Below are positions 17,701 through 25,123 of a stretch of 64,000 bases of DNA, piece by piece. The translations under genes and the position numbers were made by a program. The notes under the pieces are model-generated. The model searched no databases. It was not told the DNA's origin and saw only the letters and a program-made list of their open reading frames with translations. The stretch comes from an uncultured Kiloniellaceae bacterium (lineage in GTDB: Bacteria; Pseudomonadota; Alphaproteobacteria; Kiloniellales; Kiloniellaceae). The first letter of the stretch is position 1. Every line of letters begins with the position of its first letter. Where the stretch lies: the NCBI GenBank assembly GCA_947500035.1, contig CANMQP010000018.1, positions 1-64,000 of the forward strand, read 5' to 3'.

Positions 17701-17717
17701 ATATAGCAATGCTATAT
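17701..17717. promoter_or_regulatory. Palindrome over the start codon of the LysR gene
   Basis: ATATAGC-AAT-GCTATAT is a perfect inverted repeat overlapping the first two bases of the LysR ATG at 17716. It has the same core as the palindrome at 17637-17651 and is likely the autoregulatory site. Confidence 0.6.
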
Positions 17718-18618
17718 GAAAAACCTGAACCGCATCAACCTGGGTGGCCTGCGCGCGATTGAGGCGGTGGGGCGGCTGGGCTCCCTGCGCGCGGCGGCGG
17801 AGGAACTGGGTGTCACTGCAGGAGCGGTGAGTCAGCAGGTCCAAAAGACCGAGCATCAGTTCGGCCGCGACCTTTTCGAACGCCGGGCCAAGGGCCTCGT
17901 CCTCACGCCTCACGGCGAGAACGTGCTGCGCCACCTGACGGCCGGCATGACGGAGCTCTCGGCGGCGGTCACGCTGGCCGGGCGCACCCGGGAGGACAGC
18001 TTGACTGTTTCGGTGGCTCCGGTCTTTGCCGCAAAGTGGCTGGTCTGGCGCCTGAAGGATTTCTACAAAACCCACCCCGATATCCGCGTGCGTATCGATT
18101 CCACGGTCTCTCTGGTCGATCCCAATCTCTCAGACGTGGATCTTTGCATCCGCGTGGGCAAAGGCGACTGGCCGGACGTCCGCGCCGAAAAGCTGATCGA
18201 CCAACGGGTCTTTCCGGTCTGCAGTCCCGCCCTCGCGAAAGAGATCAAATGCGCGGAGGATCTGGCCAAACACCCGATTATCCGCGACGCCGGGCAGGTC
18301 TACAGCTGGAATATCTGGCTTGAACCGAACGGCCACAACGAAAGCATGCTGGGCGACGGCCCGACCTTCTCCGACGGCTCACTCTGCCTGGATGCCGCCG
18401 TCGCGGGGCAAGGCGTGTTCCTCGCTTGGGAATCCCTGGCCACCGACAGCCTGGCTATGGGACGCCTGGCCGCGCCCCTGCCCGGCCGCTATCCGACCGG
18501 CCTGTCCTATTGGCTGGTGACCGGCCGCCACCGGCGTCCTTCCCGTGGCGTGCGCCGCTTCGTAGCCTGGCTGCGCGCCCAGTTGGATCTCTCCCTGGAG
18601 AGCGGCGGTATCCGCTGA
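17716..18618 (+). CDS. LysR-family regulator, GcvA-like
   Basis: This 300-residue LysR-type regulator has a winged helix at about residues 8-65 (LGGLRAIEAVGRLGSLRAAA then ELGVTAGAVSQQVQ) and a GcvA-like effector domain (FAAKWLVWRLKDF, DVDLCIRVGKGDWPDV). It has no ordinary Shine-Dalgarno, and the ATG overlaps a perfect palindrome. The divergent small protein gene is its likely target. A strong hairpin (18625-18663) follows the stop codon. The effector is unknown. Confidence 0.9.
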   Translation: MKNLNRINLGGLRAIEAVGRLGSLRAAAEELGVTAGAVSQQVQKTEHQFGRDLFERRAKGLVLTPHGENVLRHLTAGMTELSAAVTLAGRTREDSLTVSVAPVFAAKWLVWRLKDFYKTHPDIRVRIDSTVSLVDPNLSDVDLCIRVGKGDWPDVRAEKLIDQRVFPVCSPALAKEIKCAEDLAKHPIIRDAGQVYSWNIWLEPNGHNESMLGDGPTFSDGSLCLDAAVAGQGVFLAWESLATDSLAMGRLAAPLPGRYPTGLSYWLVTGRHRRPSRGVRRFVAWLRAQLDLSLESGGIR

Positions 18619-18624
18619 CACCAA

Positions 18625-18663
18625 GCATCGTCGACAGTCTCCGGGAGTCATTCTCGACGATGC
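18625..18663. terminator. Hairpin downstream of the LysR gene
   Basis: GCATCGTCGA-N19-TCGACGATGC has perfect 10-bp arms, 6 bp after the LysR stop codon. There is no T run, so intrinsic termination is uncertain. Confidence 0.5.
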
Positions 18664-18690
18664 CTGGCGTAGATCCGCTCCGCGCATGCC

Positions 18691-18975
18691 TCTAGAGCAT
18701 GTTCCGATCATACGGGATCAGTTTGATGGGCTTTGAAGTCTCATTCGGCAAGGCACGTTGTGAAGCGCGATGCAGCGCATCGGATGCCGCCGCATCGGGC
18801 AAGCAGCGCAACGCCGCCGATGAGCCTTCAAGGCCTACCGTAGGCCGGGCTCTTTTACGCTCTGACTGCGTTGCGGCTCTTATCCGATGCGCTGCATCGC
18901 ATTGCGAGCCGCGCCTTGTCAGAACGAAAAATCTTCCCGGTCAAATGAGTCCGGATGATCGGAATATGCTCTAGA
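18691..18975. repeat. 285-bp snap-back palindromic element, complete copy
   Basis: The element starts TCTAGAGCATGTTCCGATCA and ends with an imperfect reverse complement. The outer arms of about 94 bases share the consensus TCTAGAGCATRTTCCGATCA and the inner stretch GCGATGCAGCGCATCGGA. The centre closes with the perfect hairpin GGCCTA-CCG-TAGGCC (18832-18846), so the whole element can fold into one long hairpin. No transposase is encoded; a small open frame inside looks accidental. A second copy begins at the left edge of the window, so this is a dispersed family, MITE- or REP-like in form. Confidence 0.85.
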
Positions 18976-19227
18976 ACTGCTCCGGCAGGAAGACACCCCA
19001 AATGCCTCCTCTATTTTCGTATAGCCCTATAAAAATTTCGGCAATTACCAGCGCTCTACTCAATCGCTAACTTACTTCCATCAACGGCGTTTCGTTCGAC
19101 TCACCCCGCAGGATCTTTCTTCGACGAAAGTTTTCGCGGCCACAGCAACCGGTCTGTCGAGACCACGGCGGACAAAGTGGAGAGCGGCACTTTACACGGC
19201 CCACCCGGGCGCGCCGCCAAGAGACCG

Positions 19228-19836
19228 ATGACAGCACCGCAGGAAACCAGCGACAGCCAACCCCCAGTCACCGAATCCACGTCACAGCTCACCGCAACGC
19301 CGCCCCCGCGACCTATACCCGTGGCAGATCCGGTGAAAGCGGGCCTGCCATCTCTTCTGGCGCGGCTTTGGCGCTTCGCCATGGTACTGTCCCACAACGA
19401 GGAAACCGCCGCCGAGCTGGTCCAGAAGACCTGCCTGCGGGCTCTACAGCGCAGCGCTCAGTTCGAAGCCGGCACCCGGCTGGACCGCTGGACATTCTCG
19501 ATCATGGCCTCGCTCTGGAAGAACGAGCTGCGCGCCGAACGAATCCGTCGCGGCGGCGGTTTTGTAGAAGCCGAAGAGGCTTTGATCGCCGACAATCGGG
19601 AAAAACTGGAAACGCAAATCTTCCTGAATCAGGTCCTGACCCGCCTGCCGGAAGTGCAGCGCAGCACCGTCCTTCTGGTCTATGTGGAAGGCCTGACCTA
19701 TGCCGAAGCCGCCGCAACGCTTGCAGTGCCGCTGGGGACGGTTGTGAGCCGGCTTGCGAACGCCCGCTTGAAACTGGCCGATATGAAACGCGCCGAAGAG
19801 AGACAAAGGTTGGGCCGCATGAGAAAAACCGGCTAG
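19228..19836 (+). CDS. RNA polymerase sigma factor, ECF type
   Basis: This group 4 sigma factor of about 202 residues has a proline/threonine-rich N-terminal extension of about 40 residues. Region 2 follows at about 45-105 (WRFAMVLSHNEETAAELVQK, RTFSIMA-like RWTFSIMASLWKNELR). Region 4 is at about 135-185 (QVLTRLPEVQRSTVLLVYVE, GLTYAEAAATLAVPLGTVVS). It would direct polymerase to a small regulon. I chose the ATG at 19228; a GTG at 19177 adds 17 residues. No anti-sigma factor gene is adjacent: the next gene, a PAS protein, is convergent. Confidence 0.85.
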   Translation: MTAPQETSDSQPPVTESTSQLTATPPPRPIPVADPVKAGLPSLLARLWRFAMVLSHNEETAAELVQKTCLRALQRSAQFEAGTRLDRWTFSIMASLWKNELRAERIRRGGGFVEAEEALIADNREKLETQIFLNQVLTRLPEVQRSTVLLVYVEGLTYAEAAATLAVPLGTVVSRLANARLKLADMKRAEERQRLGRMRKTG

Positions 19837-20048
19837 CGCTCCAACAGGGACCCGGATCACAACAAGCTACGCGAAAAGGATATTTGGAGCCTATCGCAGT
19901 TCGTGTTTCACTTTAACGGAACGTCCGAACTATGCGTTCGAAATCGGCTCTAAAGCGGGTGCGCGCACCATACCCGGGACGAAGCCTGCAAGGTCCGGAG
20001 AAGGTTTTGCGCGTCGGGACGGGAACGCAATTCCGCCGGCTGCACACG

Positions 20049-20543
20049 TCAATCGCTAATGCGGGCTTGGGCGACACTGACATCACCGGTCGGTGCCGCG
20101 ACAATGACCAGGCGCACGATGTCGCCCTTTTCATCGCAGAAGGGAAAGCAGCCGCGGTAGATCGAGAGGAACTCGCGCTGCTTGAGTGGCACTTTACTGA
20201 TGTGAAACGAGGGTTGGCGCGCATCCGCCACGGCGTTCAGGTCCTGCCAGCGCTGCGAGAGATCGGTGCCGCTCAGACTTGCCGAGAGCGTCTTTCCGGT
20301 GAGGTTTGCGCCGAAGAGGTTCTTCACGCTTTCCCCCATCAGACGGACAAAATGCCCCTCCAGGGTCGTATCCCGCCGCTCCAGAACCACCATCCACTCC
20401 AGAACGTTCGGCACTTCCATCGGATCAAAGTCCGACCAAAGCGGCGCAAGCGGACAGGCAAAACGCGGCAAGCGGAAAAAATGTTCCGCCATAGTATTTA
20501 TCGGATTTTTTTCTTCAACTTCTGATAGTTTTATTCGCCGCAT
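20049..20543 (-). CDS. PAS domain-containing protein
   Basis: This protein of about 164 residues resembles the small stand-alone PAS proteins (PAS_5 type) common in Alphaproteobacteria. The body runs from PLAPLWSDFDPMEVPNVLEW through RLMGESVKNLFGANLTGKTL to a final beta strand VRLVIVAAPTGD. These proteins are thought to be sensors or adaptors; partner and ligand are unknown. The start is uncertain, since no candidate (20543, or an internal ATG at 20492) has a clear ribosome-binding site. It is convergent with the ECF sigma gene and sits at the edge of the AT-rich island. Confidence 0.7.
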   Translation of the reverse strand: MRRIKLSEVEEKNPINTMAEHFFRLPRFACPLAPLWSDFDPMEVPNVLEWMVVLERRDTTLEGHFVRLMGESVKNLFGANLTGKTLSASLSGTDLSQRWQDLNAVADARQPSFHISKVPLKQREFLSIYRGCFPFCDEKGDIVRLVIVAAPTGDVSVAQARISD

Positions 20544-20799
20544 CGCGGATGTTTTCAAATTAATCAAAGTGAAAAGCGAGTTCAACTTAACCCAAAAACA
20601 CAAAAAGAGGGTAAAGAAAGTTTAAGGACATGATTTGAAGAAGTGATGGGGATTGCCGTTGCGCATCCCTCGAGGGCTGAAAAGCCTACTTGTTTTGAGA
20701 GCAGAAATCGTTGAGCAATTCGACCTAGTCACTTGGGCCAGCGCTATCAACGCAAATGCGTCTAACAGGCTAAAATCGACACAGGCCCAAATGCGAGTC

Positions 20800-21561
20800 T
20801 TAAGGCTCAATCAAGTTCCGAGACAAAGCAATGGCAACCGCATGCTCCCGTGTTTTGGCCTCCAACTTCTGCTTGATCGACTGCATGTGGAAATTGACCG
20901 TCACCACGGCGACATTCATTTTTTCGCTGATCCGATCATTCCGGAGCCCCTGTGACAGCCAGAGTAACACCTCACGCTCGCGCGGTGTCAGGATGGTTTT
21001 CTCCGACCGAAACGAGAACCACTGGGCGTGGCCGCGCAGACTCGGCCAGACAGCGGCGAGATGATTTTGGACAAGCGCCAACCCAACCAGAATCTCTTCG
21101 CGGTTAGAGCCGACCAGTCGCAGAAACTCCGCGCTTGGAAGCGCACTGCCCAGATTAATGCCGAGAATGTAATCAGACGTCAGACTGTGAAAGGGCGCAA
21201 TGACCGAGGAACGGATACCTTCGTGCTCGACTTCCCGCAGAAGCTTCTCGCAGCGTTCCGGATCCGGAGTTGCGAATGACGTTTTGTTTTCCTGAAGATA
21301 AATGCTCACCGGCTCGTCGTCGACCACATGCTTGATCCAGGGATCGCAGAGGTCGTATCTGGATTCCAGATAATGCCGCATCCAGTCGTCGGTCATATTG
21401 GTAAAAAAACCGCAGAGCGAGCTGGCGTCCTTCTCCTTGATTCCGCAATTCACGACATCGAATTGCAGGTTTTTGAAATAGCTCTCGGCGACATCCCACG
21501 TCGTCAGATCGTCAGTTGTGTTTTTCAAATCCGATACCAGGTCGATCAAGAGATTATTCAC
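20800..21561 (-). CDS. LuxR-family regulator with autoinducer-binding-like domain (copy 1)
   Basis: This 253-residue protein has an N-terminal autoinducer-binding-like domain (about 15-165) retaining the W, Y and DP positions of AHL receptors in DDWMRHYLESRYDLCDPWI. A LuxR helix-turn-helix follows (about 190-250: LTPREREVLLWLSQGLRNDR then MNVAVVTVNFHMQSIKQKLE). The start is a GTG preceded by GGGGGAG, equivalent to the ATG of the copy at 22075-22836, which has the same length. About 3 of the last 63 residues differ between the copies, whereas the sensor domains differ far more. Two lux-box-like sites lie upstream. No luxI-type synthase is in the window, so it is a solo receptor. Confidence 0.88.
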   Translation of the reverse strand: MNNLLIDLVSDLKNTTDDLTTWDVAESYFKNLQFDVVNCGIKEKDASSLCGFFTNMTDDWMRHYLESRYDLCDPWIKHVVDDEPVSIYLQENKTSFATPDPERCEKLLREVEHEGIRSSVIAPFHSLTSDYILGINLGSALPSAEFLRLVGSNREEILVGLALVQNHLAAVWPSLRGHAQWFSFRSEKTILTPREREVLLWLSQGLRNDRISEKMNVAVVTVNFHMQSIKQKLEAKTREHAVAIALSRNLIEP

Positions 21562-21601
21562 GATGATTACTCCCCCAAAGCACTCACCTATGCCCTCTGA
21601 C

Positions 21602-21651
21602 CCATAGATATTTATAGGTAGAAATTTATCCTGCCATAGATCTGTATAGGT
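21602..21651 (-). promoter_or_regulatory. Two lux-box-like sites, 32 bp apart, upstream of LuxR copy 1
   Basis: On the minus strand the sites read ACCTATAAATATCTATGG (21602-21619) and ACCTATACAGATCTATGG (21634-21651). Their starts are 32 bp apart, about three helical turns. The pattern ACCTAT-N4-ATCTATRG is an imperfect dyad of lux-box size, and a matching pair with the same spacing precedes copy 2. Confidence 0.65.
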
Positions 21652-22074
21652 TGCGATTCTTATTAGTATAAACATGAAGCTTTAGAGGCGTCATGACGGA
21701 GGCTCGCTCGCTACTTGAAGGATATAGGCCCTAAGTCAGCGACCGAAGAAACGACCAGTTCGCTCTGTTCAATGCAGGCTCCCCGATCCAAGCCGGAGAG
21801 CCCATGAATGCTTTGGGAACGTGACGCCTCGAGTAAGCGCGCCATTGGATCATATAGGGCGCTTAGGGTCAGTTTCGAATTTTTGCAAGATCGATGAACC
21901 GACAACGCACAAATTCGGACGTGCCCCCAGGCAGGTTAGTGGAGAGGGAAGATTAGGAGATTCATTCGTTCTCTTATTTTAATCGGCAAACAAAACGAAG
22001 CGCATTGCACGCCAACACATGCACATCACTTGCGCCTGCCGGATTGAGATGGATAACAGGACCTAATGGAAGGT

Positions 22075-22836
22075 CTACGGCTCAATCAAGTTCCGAGCCA
22101 CCGCAATGGCGACCGCATGCTCTCGCGTTTTGGCCTCCAGTTTCTGCTTGATTGACTGCATGTGAAAGTTAACCGTCACCACGGCGACATTCATTTTTTC
22201 GCTGATACGATCGTTCCGAAGACCTTTTGACAACCAAAGCAGCACTTCGCGCTCCCGCGGCGTTAAAACGTTCCTTTCCGATTGAACCGGAAACCATGGC
22301 CCTTGCTGTCGAAGGTCAGACCAAACGGTCATCAGGTGATTTTGGAACAATGCCAAGCCAACCAGAATTTCCATTCGGTTAGACCTGACAAGTCGCAGAA
22401 ACTCGGCGGTAGGAAGTGCGCTGCCTAGATTGATACCGACAATGTAACGCGACGACGGCTGTTGGAAGGGAGAGACAACCGAAGAGCGGATACCCTCCTG
22501 CTCGACCTCTCGGAACATGTTCCCTGAGCGCTGCGGGTCCGGTGTTGTGAAGAGATCTTTATTCTCCTGGAGAAAAAGACTGTCCGGTTTTCCATCAACA
22601 ACATGTTTGATCAAGGGATCGCATTGGTCATAACCAGAGTCCAAATAGTGCGCCATCCAGCCGGCACTCATGTTGGAAAAAAAACCAACGAGCGCCCCGT
22701 CACCCTTCTCCATGACTCCGCAGTTGATTGCGCCAAACTGTAAGTTCTTAAAGTATTTTTCAGCGATGTCCCAAGTCGTGAGATTGTCGGACGTGTCTTT
22801 CAGACCCGTCACCAGATCGATCAATTGGTTTTCCAT
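22075..22836 (-). CDS. LuxR-family regulator with autoinducer-binding-like domain (copy 2)
   Basis: This 253-residue paralogue of the protein at 20800-21561 starts at an ATG (MENQLIDLV) with GGGGGAG upstream. The sensor domain keeps the AHL-receptor W, Y and DP positions in GWMAHYLDSGYDQCDPLI but differs from copy 1 at many other residues. The C-terminal helix-turn-helix (LTPREREVLLWLSKGLRNDR onwards) is nearly identical. The two proteins should therefore bind the same DNA sites while possibly responding to different ligands. It could also form heterodimers with copy 1. No AHL synthase is nearby. Confidence 0.88.
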   Translation of the reverse strand: MENQLIDLVTGLKDTSDNLTTWDIAEKYFKNLQFGAINCGVMEKGDGALVGFFSNMSAGWMAHYLDSGYDQCDPLIKHVVDGKPDSLFLQENKDLFTTPDPQRSGNMFREVEQEGIRSSVVSPFQQPSSRYIVGINLGSALPTAEFLRLVRSNRMEILVGLALFQNHLMTVWSDLRQQGPWFPVQSERNVLTPREREVLLWLSKGLRNDRISEKMNVAVVTVNFHMQSIKQKLEAKTREHAVAIAVARNLIEP

Positions 22837-22874
22837 GATGATTACTCCCCCAAAGCACTCACCTTCATCCACTG

Positions 22875-22926
22875 ACCTATAGATAGTGATAGGTAGAAAT
22901 TTACCCTGTCATAGATTTCTATAGGT
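22875..22926 (-). promoter_or_regulatory. Two lux-box-like sites, 32 bp apart, upstream of LuxR copy 2
   Basis: On the minus strand the sites read ACCTATAGAAATCTATGA (22909-22926) and ACCTATCACTATCTATAGGT (22875-22894), the latter a 20-bp near-palindrome with perfect 6-bp ends. The spacing equals that in the copy 1 promoter. Confidence 0.65.
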
Positions 22927-23283
22927 TGCGAGACTTATCGATGCAAATACGAAACTGAGAATGCATCTGGACGACGGCTCACTCGCTATTTGAAGGATAC
23001 AGGCCCTAAGTCTGCGGTGGACGAAACGACCAGCTCGTTTCATTTGACGCAGGCCTTCCGGTCAAAGTTGGAGAGCCAAGAATGCTTGAAGGGAGAGACA
23101 CGTCCAATAATCACACCGATAGATTTACATGCGGCGCTTCGGGTCAGCCACAAATCTTTGCGAGATAGATGAACCGATAACGCACAAATTCAGACCTGAC
23201 CCCAAGCACTGATTACTCCGCGCCCGTCCAACCCTAAGACCTTTTAGCAGCCAATAGAATCATAAATATGCGAGAAAAATGCG

Positions 23284-24852
23284 ATGAGATTTCATTTAGA
23301 TAGAAACTACTTAATATTCTTTACGCTCTCACTCGCGCTAGCTGGGTGTGAAGGAACAAGCACAAGCTTTCCTTTGTTCCGCGAAGGAGTTGCAGTGTGG
23401 GGAGCGAAACCACTAGTCAAGCGAGACAAGTTTGAAAAAATCGACCTTCCCAGGGAAATTTTAGCAGCAACGGGAACGACTTACTCAGACAGCATAGAAA
23501 TCGACCACGCGTTACGATTGTTTTATGCGTCGACAGAGAATGAAGACACCCTGAAACTTGGGCGCGACAGAATTCAAGAGCGTATTTTAGGAGCATCAAA
23601 GCAGCGGTGTGGCGTGTATCGAAACTTCTTAAAAGAATTTGACGCGCAAAGTAATCTTGGTCTGGGAGCACTAACAACCGCACTTGCCGGCGCAGGAGCA
23701 ATTTTCACTGGAGTCGACGTCGTACGGGCACTGTCGGGCTCAGCGTCGGTTGTTTCAGGAATTCGCGCAGAACTGAACGAAACTTTTTTTCAGACCTTGA
23801 CTATTCAAGTGATTACCGATGGGTTCAATGCGAAACGTGAAAATCTCTATGAACAGATAACTGAGCGCCAACGCAAACCCATCCGCGATTACACACTCGA
23901 AGCCGCAATTAAAGATGCTGTCGAGTTCCACGAAAAATGCTCTCTTCTAGCTGGTTTGGAACACGCAGCATTATCAATCGAGCGGGCGAGGAACCCAGGC
24001 CTATCAGAGTTAACAAAGGCAGCAAATCAGATCGGTGTGTTCCGTAGTGAGTTAAACACTGCCCTTGATGACAACAGCATAAAAACCCGGTCCACAGGTC
24101 TTACGTTACCTGGCAGTGGTGATGCAATTGGAGACGCCCTGGAAACACCCAGCCAATCAGCAAAAACGCCCGGTAATGCGCTTGCTAAATACATTTTGAC
24201 TGAAAGAACGCGCGATCTACTTCAGGCCGAAATTGGGAAGTATCCGGACGGAATTAGTGATGCATCTGTTCCGAAACTATCAACGATATCGTCGCGTACT
24301 CTCGAAGCGCAACAACAGCAGGTAGAAGATGCAACACTCAATGCGGAGAAGATTTGCCTAAAACCACCACAAAGACTGCCTGCGAACCCGACCGCGTTGG
24401 AATCTAAATTACATTTACAGAAAGTGCTGCTTATCCAGCAGTGTGAGAAGATCGTCGCAGATCAAATGTTAGTCGTCAGCGCATTAACAATCCAAAATAG
24501 CCAACCGACAATCGTGTCAGAAATACAAGCGGGCCTAGATGAAGCAACGTCCATTTTTTCAAATGAAGCTAAAGACGAAACGCACAAGCTCGAAAAGGAT
24601 CGTATCCTTCTGTTAGCTAACGATAAGACCGCCGAAGAGGGTTCAGATTCAGTTTTAGCCAGGGCAAACCTAGTCCAACACGAGGCAAACATTCATCAAC
24701 GGATTGAGTTACTCGATGCATTAGACAAAAAACTGATTCGTATCTTGAATAAGTCTAGGAAGGTATTAAGGACACTAAAGGGTCTTGAACGCAGAATTTC
24801 CAGCTACAATAAGGACTTAAAGAACCTACCGGTCGAAGCAGACCCAAACTAG
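23284..24852 (+). CDS. Large orphan lipoprotein of unknown function
   Basis: This 522-residue protein has no family I recognise. It has a lipoprotein signal peptide (hydrophobic stretch YLIFFTLSLALAGC; lipobox LAGC with Cys22), so it should be membrane-anchored. A short hydrophobic segment lies at about 131-150 (LGALTTALAGAGAIFTGVD), and much of the rest is charged helix (ITERQRKPIRDYTLEAAIKD; the C-terminal 150 residues are likely coiled coil). Cysteines recur at wide spacing. Base composition is visibly AT-richer than the flanks (two sampled lines gave 43-48% GC against about 60% or more elsewhere), and codon use is unlike the neighbours, suggesting transfer. The gene stands alone behind the LuxR pair. 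Confidence 0.75.
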   Translation: MRFHLDRNYLIFFTLSLALAGCEGTSTSFPLFREGVAVWGAKPLVKRDKFEKIDLPREILAATGTTYSDSIEIDHALRLFYASTENEDTLKLGRDRIQERILGASKQRCGVYRNFLKEFDAQSNLGLGALTTALAGAGAIFTGVDVVRALSGSASVVSGIRAELNETFFQTLTIQVITDGFNAKRENLYEQITERQRKPIRDYTLEAAIKDAVEFHEKCSLLAGLEHAALSIERARNPGLSELTKAANQIGVFRSELNTALDDNSIKTRSTGLTLPGSGDAIGDALETPSQSAKTPGNALAKYILTERTRDLLQAEIGKYPDGISDASVPKLSTISSRTLEAQQQQVEDATLNAEKICLKPPQRLPANPTALESKLHLQKVLLIQQCEKIVADQMLVVSALTIQNSQPTIVSEIQAGLDEATSIFSNEAKDETHKLEKDRILLLANDKTAEEGSDSVLARANLVQHEANIHQRIELLDALDKKLIRILNKSRKVLRTLKGLERRISSYNKDLKNLPVEADPN

Positions 24853-25123
24853 ACTGAAACTGAATAGAAGCTGGCGTACAAAAACTCCAGCAGAGCACAA
24901 TGCTGGCTTCTCTATTAGACTCATCGCTCAAAACGCTGCTGGCATAGTGTCACCTCGCAACAATCTAACTCGAAGCTCTGCTAGCGCTTGCCAAAACTCG
25001 ACTTCGAAATTTTTGAGTTTCCAGCGACATTACGCTCTTACAGAACGGGTACAAATCATCGTTAGTCAAAATAGATCGGGTCGACCATCTCAAGTGTACT
25101 CGGTTAGTGGGGTGAGGTAATAC
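24853..25123. other. AT-rich intergenic region
   Basis: This 271-bp stretch lies between the lipoprotein gene and the end of the ABC operon. Beyond a weak 6-bp-stem hairpin (CCAGCA/TGCTGG) shortly after the lipoprotein stop, I see no gene, repeat or clear terminator. It marks the right edge of the AT-rich island. Confidence 0.5.

Larger units (their letters stand above)
20800..21933. repeat. Tandem duplication, unit 1 (LuxR gene plus upstream region)
   Basis: This unit of about 1134 bp aligns along its whole length with 22075-23209 (about 1135 bp). It includes the LuxR gene, its promoter with two lux-box-like sites, and about 240 bp further upstream. The two units are separated by about 140 bp of unrelated sequence. 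In the upstream part, a minus-strand frame ending SELVVSSVADLGPISFK-stop is matched in unit 2 with mostly synonymous changes over 15 codons. This hints at a decayed gene tail. Confidence 0.8.
22075..23209. repeat. Tandem duplication, unit 2 (LuxR gene plus upstream region)
   Basis: This unit matches 20800-21933 end to end. It contains LuxR copy 2, paired lux-box-like sites and an upstream segment of about 240 bp. In that segment a minus-strand frame ending ELVVSSTADLGPVSFK-stop mirrors the one in unit 1, but an in-frame stop lies just before it. The 447 bases between the LuxR start and the lipoprotein gene contain no other gene that I can support. Confidence 0.8.

Noticed and set aside
18699-18974. 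91-codon frame inside the palindromic repeat
   Set aside because: It follows the repeat exactly and has no ribosome-binding site; the inverted-repeat structure explains the sequence better.
20800-22836. Complete quorum-sensing system
   Set aside because: No LuxI-type synthase is found on either strand around the receptors, so only solo receptors are claimed.
22990-23172. 60-codon plus-strand frame upstream of LuxR copy 2
   Set aside because: The equivalent in unit 1 is broken by an early stop, and conservation fits the minus strand better.
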